From Verrucomicrobiota bacterium (GTDB lineage Bacteria; Verrucomicrobiota; Verrucomicrobiia; Opitutales; Opitutaceae): 11,932 nt of DNA. The DNA lies in assembly GCA_023433275.1 (NCBI GenBank), contig JAEZDN010000119.1, forward strand, positions 1 to 11,932, given 5' to 3'. Below, in pieces: positions 1 through 7,406 of this stretch. The number at the start of each line of letters is the position of its first letter. Position 1 is the first letter of the stretch. Below the pieces are notes generated by a model. It made no database searches, was not told the DNA's origin, and saw nothing but the letters and a program-made list of their open reading frames with translations. A program made the translations under genes and the position numbers.

Positions 1-1
1 C

Positions 2-268
2 CGCTCGGCAACCAACCGCGACGCGTCCGAGAATCTATACGCCATCCTCTCGCCCGCCGCGCGCATGCAAGGACCGGCGTCCGCGCCCACGGCGCTCGGC
101 GCCGCCGCCCAGGCTTCCGCGCCCGCCGGCGAGGCGGCGGCAGCCCAGCCCGCCGAGGAAATCAAGCTGCCGGCCGTCACGATCCGGCGCGAGACCCCCA
201 AGGTCGGCCGCAACGACCCCTGCCCATGTGGCTCGGGCAAGAAGTTCAAGAACTGCCACGGCGCCTAG
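2..268 (+). CDS. secA: SecA preprotein translocase ATPase, C-terminal end (partial)
   Basis: This is the 3' end of a gene that begins left of the window. The frame is open from base 2 and stops at TAG 266-268, giving 88 residues. It opens with NRDASENLYAILSPAARMQ, like the end of the SecA helical region. An Ala/Pro-rich linker of about 45 residues follows. The protein closes with VGRNDPCPCGSGKKFKNCHG, the SEC-C zinc-binding motif (CxCx8CH) that binds SecB and the ribosome in SecA. SecA is the ATPase motor of Sec export. The ATG at 65 in the same frame is internal, because the reading upstream of it is clearly coding. SEC-C tails also occur on unrelated proteins, so the SecA call rests on the motif being terminal and on the preceding residues. 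The motor domains are not visible. Confidence 0.85.
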   Translation, partial: RSATNRDASENLYAILSPAARMQGPASAPTALGAAAQASAPAGEAAAAQPAEEIKLPAVTIRRETPKVGRNDPCPCGSGKKFKNCHGA

Positions 269-400
269 CGCCTGCGGCGCGGTTGTCGTATATTGGTTAA
301 GGGTTACCGGTGCCGATACTGCGTTCGCCACGGGCGAGCCGCCTTGCCCAATAACAAATAGCCCCTAACGAATAACGGCGGCGCACCGCGCCGATTTTCC

Positions 401-1093
401 ATGATCAGAATCATCGGTTTCGACGCGGACGACACGCTTTGGCGCAACGAGGACATCTTCGAGCGCGCGCATGTGCGTTACCGCGAACTGCTGGCCCGGT
501 ACCATCCGGCGGAGGAAGTGGATCGCGTGCTTTATGCGACCGAGATGAAGAATCTCCCGGTGTACGGCTACGGCGTGAAGGGATTCACCTTGAGCTGCGT
601 GGAAACAGCCATTGCGCTGACCAGCGGCAAAGTGACGGCGGGTGAGATCGACGCGATTCTCGCCGCCGGTCGCGAGATGCTGGCGCATCCGGTGGAGTTG
701 TTGGAGGGCGTCGCCGACGTGGTGCCCGCGCTCGCGCGGGATTTCCGGCTGTTGTTGATCACGAAGGGAGACCTTCATCACCAGGAGCGGAAAGTCACGG
801 AGTCGGGGCTGGCCGCGCATTTCCACGCCATCGAGATTCTCAGCGAAAAGGACGGCCCCGCGTACGAGCGGGTGCTGCGCCGGCATGGCGTGGCGTGGGG
901 TGAGTTCGCGATGGTGGGCAATTCGCTCAAGTCCGACATCCTCCCCGTGCTGGAACTTGGCGGCGCCGGGGTGCATGTGCCGTATCATCTGACCTGGCAG
1001 CACGAGCGCGTGGAGGTGACGCCCGCGGCGCAGGCGCGCTTCCGGCAGATCGCGACCCTGGCGGAGCTGCCGCGGGTGGTGGCGGGGCTCTGA
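401..1093 (+). CDS. HAD-superfamily hydrolase (phosphatase-like)
   Basis: The product has 230 residues and all four HAD motifs. Motif I is DADDT at residues 8-12, with nucleophile D8 and acid/base D10. Motif II is T121 in LLLITKGD. Motif III is K150. Motif IV is GNSLKSD at 173-179. These predict Mg-dependent phosphoryl transfer from a small phosphorylated substrate through an aspartyl-phosphate intermediate. The helical insert between motifs I and II (about residues 15-110) matches a C1-type cap. No signal peptide is seen, so it is probably cytoplasmic. The substrate cannot be read from sequence. The ATG at 401 is the first in-frame start and places motif I at the expected position. No Shine-Dalgarno is visible. 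It lies 132 nt after secA and 157 nt before lnt on the same strand. Confidence 0.9.
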   Translation: MIRIIGFDADDTLWRNEDIFERAHVRYRELLARYHPAEEVDRVLYATEMKNLPVYGYGVKGFTLSCVETAIALTSGKVTAGEIDAILAAGREMLAHPVELLEGVADVVPALARDFRLLLITKGDLHHQERKVTESGLAAHFHAIEILSEKDGPAYERVLRRHGVAWGEFAMVGNSLKSDILPVLELGGAGVHVPYHLTWQHERVEVTPAAQARFRQIATLAELPRVVAGL

Positions 1094-1100
1094 CCTCTTT

Positions 1101-1249
1101 TGTAGGAGCCTGTTTACAGGCGATCTTGGGGCCTGCGACGGCGGATGACGCTGACGAGAATCCTGAATCGCCTGTAAACAGGCTCCTACAGCGGAGCGCC
1201 GGAGCTGGCTTGCCAGCAATGCGCGGGTCGCCTGTAAACAGGCTCCACA
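1101..1249. repeat. REP-like cluster of four short palindromic units
   Basis: Unit A (1101-1124, plus) and unit B (1167-1190, minus) are a perfect 24-bp inverted pair separated by 42 nt. Unit D (1228-1249, minus) is a third copy with one base deleted near its GGAGC end. Unit C (1201-1220, plus) is GGAGCTGGCTTGCCAGCAAT. It has the same 20-nt build as the core of A, GGAGCCTGTTTACAGGCGAT, but a different stem: GCTGGC/GCCAGC instead of GCCTGT/ACAGGC. Each unit is therefore GGAGC, a small hairpin, then GCRAT. This layout is that of REP elements mobilised by RAYT transposases in other bacteria. No RAYT gene lies in the window. The cluster fills nearly the whole gap between the HAD gene and lnt. Confidence 0.8.
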
Positions 1250-1250
1250 G
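1228..1250 (+). promoter_or_regulatory. Palindrome occupying the ribosome-binding region of lnt
   Basis: REP unit D ends one base before the lnt ATG at 1251. Its stem GCCTGT/ACAGGC occupies about 1230-1243. No Shine-Dalgarno sequence is visible between the hairpin and the start. If the RNA folds, the hairpin would sit where the 30S subunit binds, and upstream units could compete for pairing. The position is seen directly; any regulatory effect is inference. Confidence 0.35.
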
Positions 1251-2906
1251 ATGAGCCAAACTTCCGAACTAGATCCCTACGCGCCGCGGCCGACCCTTTG
1301 GCAGCGCCATCCGCAACTGGCGTGGGGGCTGGCGGTGTTTTTCGTCACACTGTTGCTCACGGTGGTGGCGTTTCCACCGATCGACGCGGGGGAGGCGGCC
1401 TACGTCCTCGTGACGCCGGCGGTGCTGTGGGCTTATCGCCGGCCGGCGTTCAAGCGGTTTGCCGGCGTGACCGTGGGGGCGCAAATGGTCGCGTGGACCA
1501 TCCTGCTCGGGTGGTTGCACCATGTGACGTGGGCCGGTCTCCTCTTGCTCGGGCCGTTTGTGGGGCTGCTCAGCGGGCTGTGGTTTCTGGCGGCGTGGTG
1601 GGCCGTGCCGCGGGTTGCGGGCCAGCAGGTTGTCACCCGATTGGTGGTGTTTGCGGGTCTGGCAGCCGTCTGGGTGTTGCTGGAATGGGTGCGCAGCGTG
1701 CTGTTCGGCGGGTTTCCGTGGCTGCCGCTGGCGGCGAGCCAGTGGCAGCGGCCGCTCGTGTTGCAGGGCGCCTCGGTCACGGGCGCGTGGGGCGTTTCGT
1801 ACCTGTTGGTCTTTTTCGGCCTGGGCGTCGGGGCGTATGCGCATCGGATATTTTTCGAGGGGATGAAGGGACTGCGGAAACGCAGCCCGGAATTCATGGT
1901 GGCCCTGCTGTTGCTGATGGCGGGCTCCTTTCCGTTTCTGTCCGGCCTGATGGGTGCGCAACGGGTGCGGCTGGCGCGGGTCGCGCTCGTCCAGCCCTAC
2001 ATTCCACAGGACCAGAAATGGGACCAGGCATTTGCCGCCCACGTTTTGGATACGCTGGACAAGGTGACGATGGCGGCCAACGACCGCGGCGCACCTGATT
2101 TCATCGTGTGGCCGGAGGCCGTGACGCCGTGGGCGCTTTACCAGGACCCCCATGTCCAGGACTGGCTGGAATCGATGGCGCGGAAAACCGGCAAACCACT
2201 CCTGCTCGGCTCGGTGGCGTCCGAGATTCCCGGGCTCGACCCTGACACCTGGCACAACGGCGCGTTTGTCGTGGACCCGGTCACCGGGCTCGCTCCGCAA
2301 AGTTACACGAAGCGAGAGCTCGTGCCGTTTGGTGAATACATCCCGTTGCGTCCGGTGTTTGGCTGGTTGGAGAAAGTGGCGCCGATCGGTGGCGACTTCA
2401 CTGCCGGCTCGGGCGCGGCGCCGCTCTTGTTGCCCGCGGGCGCCACGCGGATACCGGTGGGGGTGCTGATTTGCTATGAGGATATTTTTCCCGGTTTGGC
2501 GCGCGAGAGCGTCAGGGCCGGGGCCGAGATCCTGGCGGTCCTGACCAATAACGCGTGGTTTGGCGAAGGTGGCGCGGCCTATCAGCACGCGGCCCACTCG
2601 GTGCTGCGCGCGGTGGAGTCACGCCGACCGGTGATCCGCGTCGGCAACGGCGGCTGGAGCGGCTGGATCGACGAATACGGCACGATCCGCAACACGCTGC
2701 GGAATGATGCGGGCACCGTCTATTTCCGCGGCGCGCAAACCGTGACCGTCAACCGCGACGTGCGCTGGCGCGGGCAGGAGACCTTCTATGTCCAGCATGG
2801 CGATTGGTTTGTCCTGCTGTGCGCTGCGCTGGTGATCGCGGCCTATTACATCGCGGCGCTGCTGCGCCCGGTGGCGCCCAAGCCCGCCGGTGAGGCGGCG
2901 TTTTGA
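1251..2906 (+). CDS. lnt: Apolipoprotein N-acyltransferase
   Basis: Lnt transfers an acyl chain from phospholipid to the N-terminal diacylglyceryl-cysteine of apolipoproteins at the periplasmic face of the inner membrane. The 551-residue product is close to the usual 500-550. Residues 1-235 hold several hydrophobic membrane segments, the first at about 23-41, plus the family motif EWVRSVLFGGFPWLPL from E145. A nitrilase-type domain follows at about 243-495. It carries the catalytic triad E289 (in VWPEAVTPW), K354 (in SYTKRELVPFGEYIPL) and C408 (in VGVLICYEDIFPG), with spacing close to E. coli E267/K335/C387. TNNAWFGEG and GNGGWSG are also family-typical. A last membrane helix lies near 520-540. 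The ATG at 1251 directly follows a REP-like palindrome and is the only start compatible with a full-length N-terminus. Confidence 0.96.
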   Translation: MSQTSELDPYAPRPTLWQRHPQLAWGLAVFFVTLLLTVVAFPPIDAGEAAYVLVTPAVLWAYRRPAFKRFAGVTVGAQMVAWTILLGWLHHVTWAGLLLLGPFVGLLSGLWFLAAWWAVPRVAGQQVVTRLVVFAGLAAVWVLLEWVRSVLFGGFPWLPLAASQWQRPLVLQGASVTGAWGVSYLLVFFGLGVGAYAHRIFFEGMKGLRKRSPEFMVALLLLMAGSFPFLSGLMGAQRVRLARVALVQPYIPQDQKWDQAFAAHVLDTLDKVTMAANDRGAPDFIVWPEAVTPWALYQDPHVQDWLESMARKTGKPLLLGSVASEIPGLDPDTWHNGAFVVDPVTGLAPQSYTKRELVPFGEYIPLRPVFGWLEKVAPIGGDFTAGSGAAPLLLPAGATRIPVGVLICYEDIFPGLARESVRAGAEILAVLTNNAWFGEGGAAYQHAAHSVLRAVESRRPVIRVGNGGWSGWIDEYGTIRNTLRNDAGTVYFRGAQTVTVNRDVRWRGQETFYVQHGDWFVLLCAALVIAAYYIAALLRPVAPKPAGEAAF

Positions 2907-2922
2907 TCCTGATTCGCGCATT

Positions 2923-2950
2923 TGGTCCCTGACCATTTGATCCGGGACCA
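2923..2950. repeat. Inverted repeat just downstream of lnt
   Basis: TGGTCCC (2923-2929) and GGGACCA (2944-2950) form a perfect 7-bp stem with a 14-nt loop, 17 nt after the lnt stop. Two near-identical 10-mers, CATTTGGTCC and CATTTGATCC, overlap it. There is no T-run on either side, so it is not a canonical intrinsic terminator. It could be a weak or Rho-assisted end for lnt, or part of the repeat cluster that follows. Confidence 0.35.
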
Positions 2951-2960
2951 TGCATTGGGA

Positions 2961-3098
2961 TGTAGCGCGCGGCTTGACCGCGCTCTTTCTTGCAGCGGGA
3001 ACCGAGGCGTGGTCGAGCCACGCGCCTGCCAGTTGACCATGCACGCGGTGGAACGCTTGCTCGCAAACGCTGCGGCCGCGCGGGGGGACCGCGCGCGG
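2961..3098. repeat. GC-rich REP-like palindromes between convergent genes
   Basis: A plus-oriented unit at 2961-2985 has the core GCGCGCGGCTTGACCGCGC. A minus-oriented unit at 3005-3027 reads, on its own strand, GGCGCGTGGCTCGACCACGC. Both share the pattern GCGCGNGGCTNGACCNCGC and form an opposed pair. A third GC hairpin built of CCGCGCGG and CCGCGCGCGG lies at 3076-3098. Together with the repeat at 2923-2950 they occupy most of the 263-nt gap between the convergent lnt and AsmA-like genes. No gene is supported in this gap. The units differ in sequence from the 1101-1249 family but have the same opposed-pair layout. Confidence 0.55.
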
Positions 3099-3169
3099 TC
3101 GTGGCGACTCGGCGCGCGTGAACGTCCGTTTTGGCAATGCAGGCCCCGCCCCCCAGCGGCGATCATGGC

Positions 3170-6100
3170 TTAGGGTGCTTTCATTCCGCCCTGAGCCTTC
3201 GCCGCTTCCTGCTGCACTTTTCTCATCAGAAATCCGAACGTGCCAGAGGAACCGGTGGCGGCTTGCGCGAGGACATCGTACAAGTCGGTGGTGTCGGGCG
3301 CGCCCAAGGTGCCGCGGAGCACCGGCTGGCGATTCATGGTGAAATAGCCGTCGGCATCGGCTTTCCGGCCGATCAGTTTCATGCCCTTGAAGATGACGGC
3401 CATCTCGTCGCGGACGGCGAGGGTGACGGGCAGTTCGAACGGACGGGCCGCGAGATCGACGCCCGGATTCGCCGCCACGGTGCCGCGGGCGGAAAGGCGC
3501 AGCTGCGGGGTCTGCACTCGGAAATCCTCGAGCGTCAGCGCGCCGTCGGGCTCGCGCCGGCCGCGGGCGGAGAGCTCGTCAACCGGCAAGTCGGAGAACG
3601 TCTTGATCAACCGGCCCATGGCGCGCAGCTCCGGGGAAAAGGTGATGGCTCCGCCGACCAGGAGGGCGGCGGACGCGAGATTGGAGTGGGGCACCTGGAG
3701 TTGGAGCCGGCCACCCTCGCTGCGAAACGTGAACTCCGAAGTACTGGAATCGAAGAGCTGCCGAACGTCGTCGCCGCGGGCGCGGAGCTTGGAGTCGAAA
3801 TGGAGGCGGCCCTTGAACGAGCCGACCTCATTGGGGTAGGCGGCCTGCACGATGTGTTCGCCGGAGAAGCCGTCGATGGCGAAACCGCCCTCGAGTTGGT
3901 AGGGATGGGCTGGCTGGGTGTCGTCGTAAGTCAGGCGCAGGTTGCCGCGCCAGCCGCCATCGAACATGCGGCCCGACAGCTGGCGCAGGTCCACGGCGTC
4001 CTCGGTGACGCTGAATTCACCGGTGAGGCCCTCGATGCGGTAGGCGTCGTAGGCGACGAGGCCGAATGCGAGGTCGATTTTGGCGAGCAGGCTCTGCCAG
4101 AAGGGACCGGCGGGACCAGCGGGCGCGGGGGTGTCACCGGCCGGCGGTTGAGGCCCGGCGCTGCCGGGTGTCGGCGATTCGGGCGGCGTTACGGCCGGTG
4201 TGCAGGCCTCGACCAGACGCATGAATTGCGCCGCGTCGAAAAATTCCCCCTTAATGGTGGTGTTGATCTCGGCCCGACCACGGGTCATGCCGTAATCAAA
4301 TTCCGTGGTGAACGCGCTCCAGGCCGGCGCGGTTTGGTACTGAAAGTCGACGCGCGCGCGGTGGCGCTCGCCCTGGGATTTGAGCAGCGCCACGCGCGTG
4401 CCGAAGCGGGGCAGCACCGTGCCGGGCGCGGCGGGATCCTGCACATCGTACAACAGGAACGTGGCGGTGGGATCCTTGTCGCCCATCAGGTCGTGTTCGA
4501 GGATCAGCTGGGCGGTGCCGGTGGCGGGCAGCGGAAGGGTGGCGGCAAACGGCTGGTTGCGCACGAGCGCCATGTTTGCGCTGACTTCGAGAGCGGCCGA
4601 GATCGGGATCTGCAGGTTGCTCATGAAGTACATGAACGCGAGGCCGGCAGTGCCCGCCTCGCGTCCGGCGACGAGCACGCGTCCGTTCTCGACGACGAGC
4701 GAGGCGATCGTGCCCATGACGATGATCGTCGGCGACGCCTCGATCCGGGCGTCGCGCAGGTAGCTGCCCGTGGCGTCGTCGTAGCGCTCGATGTTGAAGG
4801 CGAGCGGGCGGGATGGGTGGAGCAGGAGGTTGGGCAGTTCGGCCTTCGTGTAGAATTCGGCCGGATCGAGTGTGCCTACGAGGATCGTGCCTTCGGGCAG
4901 CAGGGGCTGGAGCCAGGAGAGGGGGACCGCGGCGGTGCGGAGGCGGAGCGTGTCGGGAGCTTCGTCGATGCGTCGCGCGCGGGTGGCGGAGCCAAGACTG
5001 AGCGGGAGGAGGGTTTCCAGGTCGAGGAGCGGCGAGCCGTCGGCGCGTTGGACGGAAAGGCCGAATGACCGAAGATCGATCTGGCCGTTGGTGCGCGTGA
5101 CGGTGGCCGCGCCGGTGGTCGCGAGCGAGCCCGCCGGATCCCGCAGGCGGAAGATTTCCTCCAGCCGCCCGCCCAGTCGCACGGTGCCGGCGAAGTCGCC
5201 GGGCACCCAGTCGGCGCCGAGTTGGACGTGGCCCTCCGGAGCGAGGGTGAAGGTCGACGCGAGCAACAAGGGGATGCCGCCTTGCACGAGCGCGAGGTCG
5301 CGCAGTTCCCAAGGTCTCGCGGTGGCGACGACTATGCCGGTGCCCTCGCGGCGGAGGGTGGATTCGCCGGCGGCGAGGCGGCCGGCGAGCGAAAAGCCGG
5401 GCAGGAGCGGCGCGGCCCAGTCGAGGCGCAGGTCCCGGGCCGAGAAACGCGCGAGATCGCCCTCGGCGAACTCGGGCGCCTCGGGTCGTTCGTAGTCGAC
5501 ACGAAACGGGGAGAGCCATTCGAGAACGAAGGTGTCATCGCTGCCGTTTTCGTCACGAGCGGTAACGCGCAGGCTTTGGACCGTGGCGTCGAATTCGCGG
5601 AGATCGGCGGTCAACCGGCCGTGCAGCACCGGCGCCTGGGCGCCGCCGAGCCAGGTGGGAAGACGCGCGGTGCCGTGGGCGACGAAGGTCGCGGTGTATT
5701 GATCGATATCGGCGACGGATTCGATCACGCCTTCCATCCGGTCGCCCTGTTCGGAAACCAGCGCGGCGGGCTCGATGCGCAGCGTCGCGGTGGCGGGGGT
5801 AAGATCCAAGTGGGCCTCGCCCGTGAGGCGGAGGGGCGGGAGCTTCGGCAACGAGGCATCCTCCACCGTGAACGGCGACGATTCGAAGGGGGTGAGCGGC
5901 GTAAACCGGAGGATGCCAGGATCGGGGGAGGAGAGTGCCCAGGTGCCGCCGGCCTCGCCATCCTTGAGCCGCGCCACGCCGAGCACCGGCGCGGTCCAGC
6001 CGAGCGGCAGCTTTTCCACGCGCAAGCGGCCCCACGGCGCGGTGTCACCGCGCGCACCCGGCGGCAGCGGGAGCGGACGGTCGAGGTTCAATGCGAAGGT

Positions 6101-7228
6101 GGCGGCGGAACCCTCGCTGCGCGCGTCCGCCTCGAGATGCGTGAGTGTCCAGTCGGACGCGTGGCGGGTGAGTTTCGCGGTATGACGGCCGTGGGCGCGC
6201 CCGACTTGGATGAGTTCGGGCATGAAGCGTTCCCATTCGGACCCGGTGAAGGTGCCCGCGACGGTGGCGTCGGCCTCGCCGGTGCGTGAGTTGAGCGTGA
6301 AGGTGCCGGTGGATTCGGTGTCGATGGCCGGCAGGTCCGTGCGCTTGAGCACGAGGCCGGCGAGGACGCTGCCGCCGTGGGCGCGCCAGGAGCCCGCCAC
6401 CAGCCCGTCGCGTTCAGTGTACTTCGCCTCGGCGTGGAGTTCGTGGCCCGTGAGGCCCGGGTTGAGGGAAAGTTCGTAAGCCTCGCCGTCGGGGGTCCGG
6501 CTGGCGGTGAGGCGAATGGCCACTTCCGGTAGCCACCAATCCGCGCTCGTGGCTGGAACGGCACGGCCGTTGACGACGATGCGCTCGATGCCGCCCCCGG
6601 GGGCCGGAACGAAATCCAGGGTGCCGGCGAAACGCCATTCCCCCGCGAAACCGGCGACGAGATCGCGGGCGGCCAGCGAGAATTCCAGTTGGCCGGGCCG
6701 GTCGATGTCGAGGTTGCGCGCCTTGATTTCGAAAGCGGCGCGAATCGGCGCGGCACCGGGCTGCTCGAAGGTGATGACGCCGTCGGCCTCCGCGTTGGCG
6801 CAGGCCCACGCGAGCGGGGCCTGGATGCCGGCGAGGATGCCCGTAAACGGCGTGGGGGTCGCCGCGGGAGCCGGATCGCTCGCGGCGCGGATGTCGAGTT
6901 GCCGCGCCTGGAGATCGGCGATCGCGAGGCGGCGACGGGAGAGCAATTGCCAGGGTGAGATCGCGAGGCGCAACGCGCGGGCCTCGACGGTCAAGTTCGG
7001 CACGCGAACCCGGACATTGGCCGCCTCGGCGCCGCCGGGGCCCACGGCGATCCGGCTGAAATCAACCGAGGTGTCGGATTGGGTGGCGAGGATCCGGCGC
7101 AGGAGCCAGGCCTGCACGGGCGGCAGCAGCAGGAGGGCGGCGGTCAGCGCGGCGCCGGTGATGACTCCCAGGAAAATCCACCAGCCGATGCGGCGGCGCT
7201 TGGGTGGATGATCGGTCGTGTCGGGCAC
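3170..7228 (-). CDS. Large AsmA/YdbH-like inner-membrane-anchored protein
   Basis: The product has 1352 residues. The N-terminus has a basic patch, KRRR at residues 10-13, and one hydrophobic segment at about 14-35, as expected for a type II anchor with the rest in the periplasm. What follows is low-complexity beta-strand sequence with repeated short stretches such as LRLTGEAHLDL and LRLSARGTV. This is typical of AsmA-clan proteins (AsmA, TamB, YhdP, YdbH), which form long beta-grooves proposed to carry phospholipid between membranes. A Pro/Ala/Gly-rich linker lies at about residues 1010-1042. The C-terminal 310 residues resemble the YdbH-type end of such proteins, but I cannot assign the subfamily securely. 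The GTG at 7228 is the only usable start after the in-frame stop 54 nt upstream. The gene lies 177 nt downstream of a same-strand lactonase gene. Long open frames antisense to it are GC-driven shadows. Confidence 0.75.
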   Translation of the reverse strand: MPDTTDHPPKRRRIGWWIFLGVITGAALTAALLLLPPVQAWLLRRILATQSDTSVDFSRIAVGPGGAEAANVRVRVPNLTVEARALRLAISPWQLLSRRRLAIADLQARQLDIRAASDPAPAATPTPFTGILAGIQAPLAWACANAEADGVITFEQPGAAPIRAAFEIKARNLDIDRPGQLEFSLAARDLVAGFAGEWRFAGTLDFVPAPGGGIERIVVNGRAVPATSADWWLPEVAIRLTASRTPDGEAYELSLNPGLTGHELHAEAKYTERDGLVAGSWRAHGGSVLAGLVLKRTDLPAIDTESTGTFTLNSRTGEADATVAGTFTGSEWERFMPELIQVGRAHGRHTAKLTRHASDWTLTHLEADARSEGSAATFALNLDRPLPLPPGARGDTAPWGRLRVEKLPLGWTAPVLGVARLKDGEAGGTWALSSPDPGILRFTPLTPFESSPFTVEDASLPKLPPLRLTGEAHLDLTPATATLRIEPAALVSEQGDRMEGVIESVADIDQYTATFVAHGTARLPTWLGGAQAPVLHGRLTADLREFDATVQSLRVTARDENGSDDTFVLEWLSPFRVDYERPEAPEFAEGDLARFSARDLRLDWAAPLLPGFSLAGRLAAGESTLRREGTGIVVATARPWELRDLALVQGGIPLLLASTFTLAPEGHVQLGADWVPGDFAGTVRLGGRLEEIFRLRDPAGSLATTGAATVTRTNGQIDLRSFGLSVQRADGSPLLDLETLLPLSLGSATRARRIDEAPDTLRLRTAAVPLSWLQPLLPEGTILVGTLDPAEFYTKAELPNLLLHPSRPLAFNIERYDDATGSYLRDARIEASPTIIVMGTIASLVVENGRVLVAGREAGTAGLAFMYFMSNLQIPISAALEVSANMALVRNQPFAATLPLPATGTAQLILEHDLMGDKDPTATFLLYDVQDPAAPGTVLPRFGTRVALLKSQGERHRARVDFQYQTAPAWSAFTTEFDYGMTRGRAEINTTIKGEFFDAAQFMRLVEACTPAVTPPESPTPGSAGPQPPAGDTPAPAGPAGPFWQSLLAKIDLAFGLVAYDAYRIEGLTGEFSVTEDAVDLRQLSGRMFDGGWRGNLRLTYDDTQPAHPYQLEGGFAIDGFSGEHIVQAAYPNEVGSFKGRLHFDSKLRARGDDVRQLFDSSTSEFTFRSEGGRLQLQVPHSNLASAALLVGGAITFSPELRAMGRLIKTFSDLPVDELSARGRREPDGALTLEDFRVQTPQLRLSARGTVAANPGVDLAARPFELPVTLAVRDEMAVIFKGMKLIGRKADADGYFTMNRQPVLRGTLGAPDTTDLYDVLAQAATGSSGTFGFLMRKVQQEAAKAQGGMKAP

Positions 7229-7341
7229 GGAGTCGGGAGATTGGGAATCGGCGACAGGTTCGGCAAGCGCGCCGTTTGATCAGAGGCTCGGGGAATTCCT
7301 GATGGCGGGACGAGCCGAGGTGTTTCGCGAGCCGAGAGCCC

Positions 7342-7406
7342 GGGGGTCGGTGTTCGTCTGATCGAGACTCGGGGCCGTTGCCGAGGACCGAGCGAGCCCG
7401 ACCCCC
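7342..7406. repeat. 9-bp inverted repeat between the lactonase and AsmA-like genes
   Basis: GGGGGTCGG (7342-7350) pairs perfectly with CCGACCCCC (7398-7406), which includes the first base of the lactonase stop codon. Inside the 47-nt loop is a second small hairpin, CTCGG (7368-7372) with CCGAG (7381-7385). In minus-strand RNA this would form a two-tier structure directly after the lactonase gene. No T-run follows, so it may act as a processing or stability element rather than a terminator. Confidence 0.35.

Noticed and set aside
261..280. Possible secA terminator: GCGCC/GGCGC stem over the stop codon
   Set aside because: Only 5 bp, no T-run after it, and expected by chance in GC-rich DNA.
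293..320. Possible promoter before the HAD gene: TTGGTT, 16-nt spacer, GATACT
   Set aside because: Three mismatches in the -35 box and two in the -10 box. This is too weak to call in a lineage with poorly defined promoters.
292..373. Imperfect inverted repeat ATTGGTTAAGGG / CCCCTAACGAAT between secA and the HAD gene
   Set aside because: Two mismatches in 12 with a 58-nt loop; not distinguishable from chance.
1101..1250. CRISPR-like repeat array
   Set aside because: Units alternate in orientation, spacing is uneven (42, 10 and 7 nt) and no cas genes are present; REP-like is the better reading.
1269..2597. 442-codon minus-strand frame opposite lnt
   Set aside because: lnt has its full catalytic triad on the plus strand. 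The antisense translation is His/Arg/Pro/Gln-rich low complexity.
3131..6289. Very long plus-strand open frames (645 and 355 codons) opposite the AsmA-like gene
   Set aside because: They are antisense to a protein with a clear membrane anchor and AsmA-like body. High GC keeps the opposite frame open, and their translations are Arg/Gly/Ala-rich without recognisable motifs.
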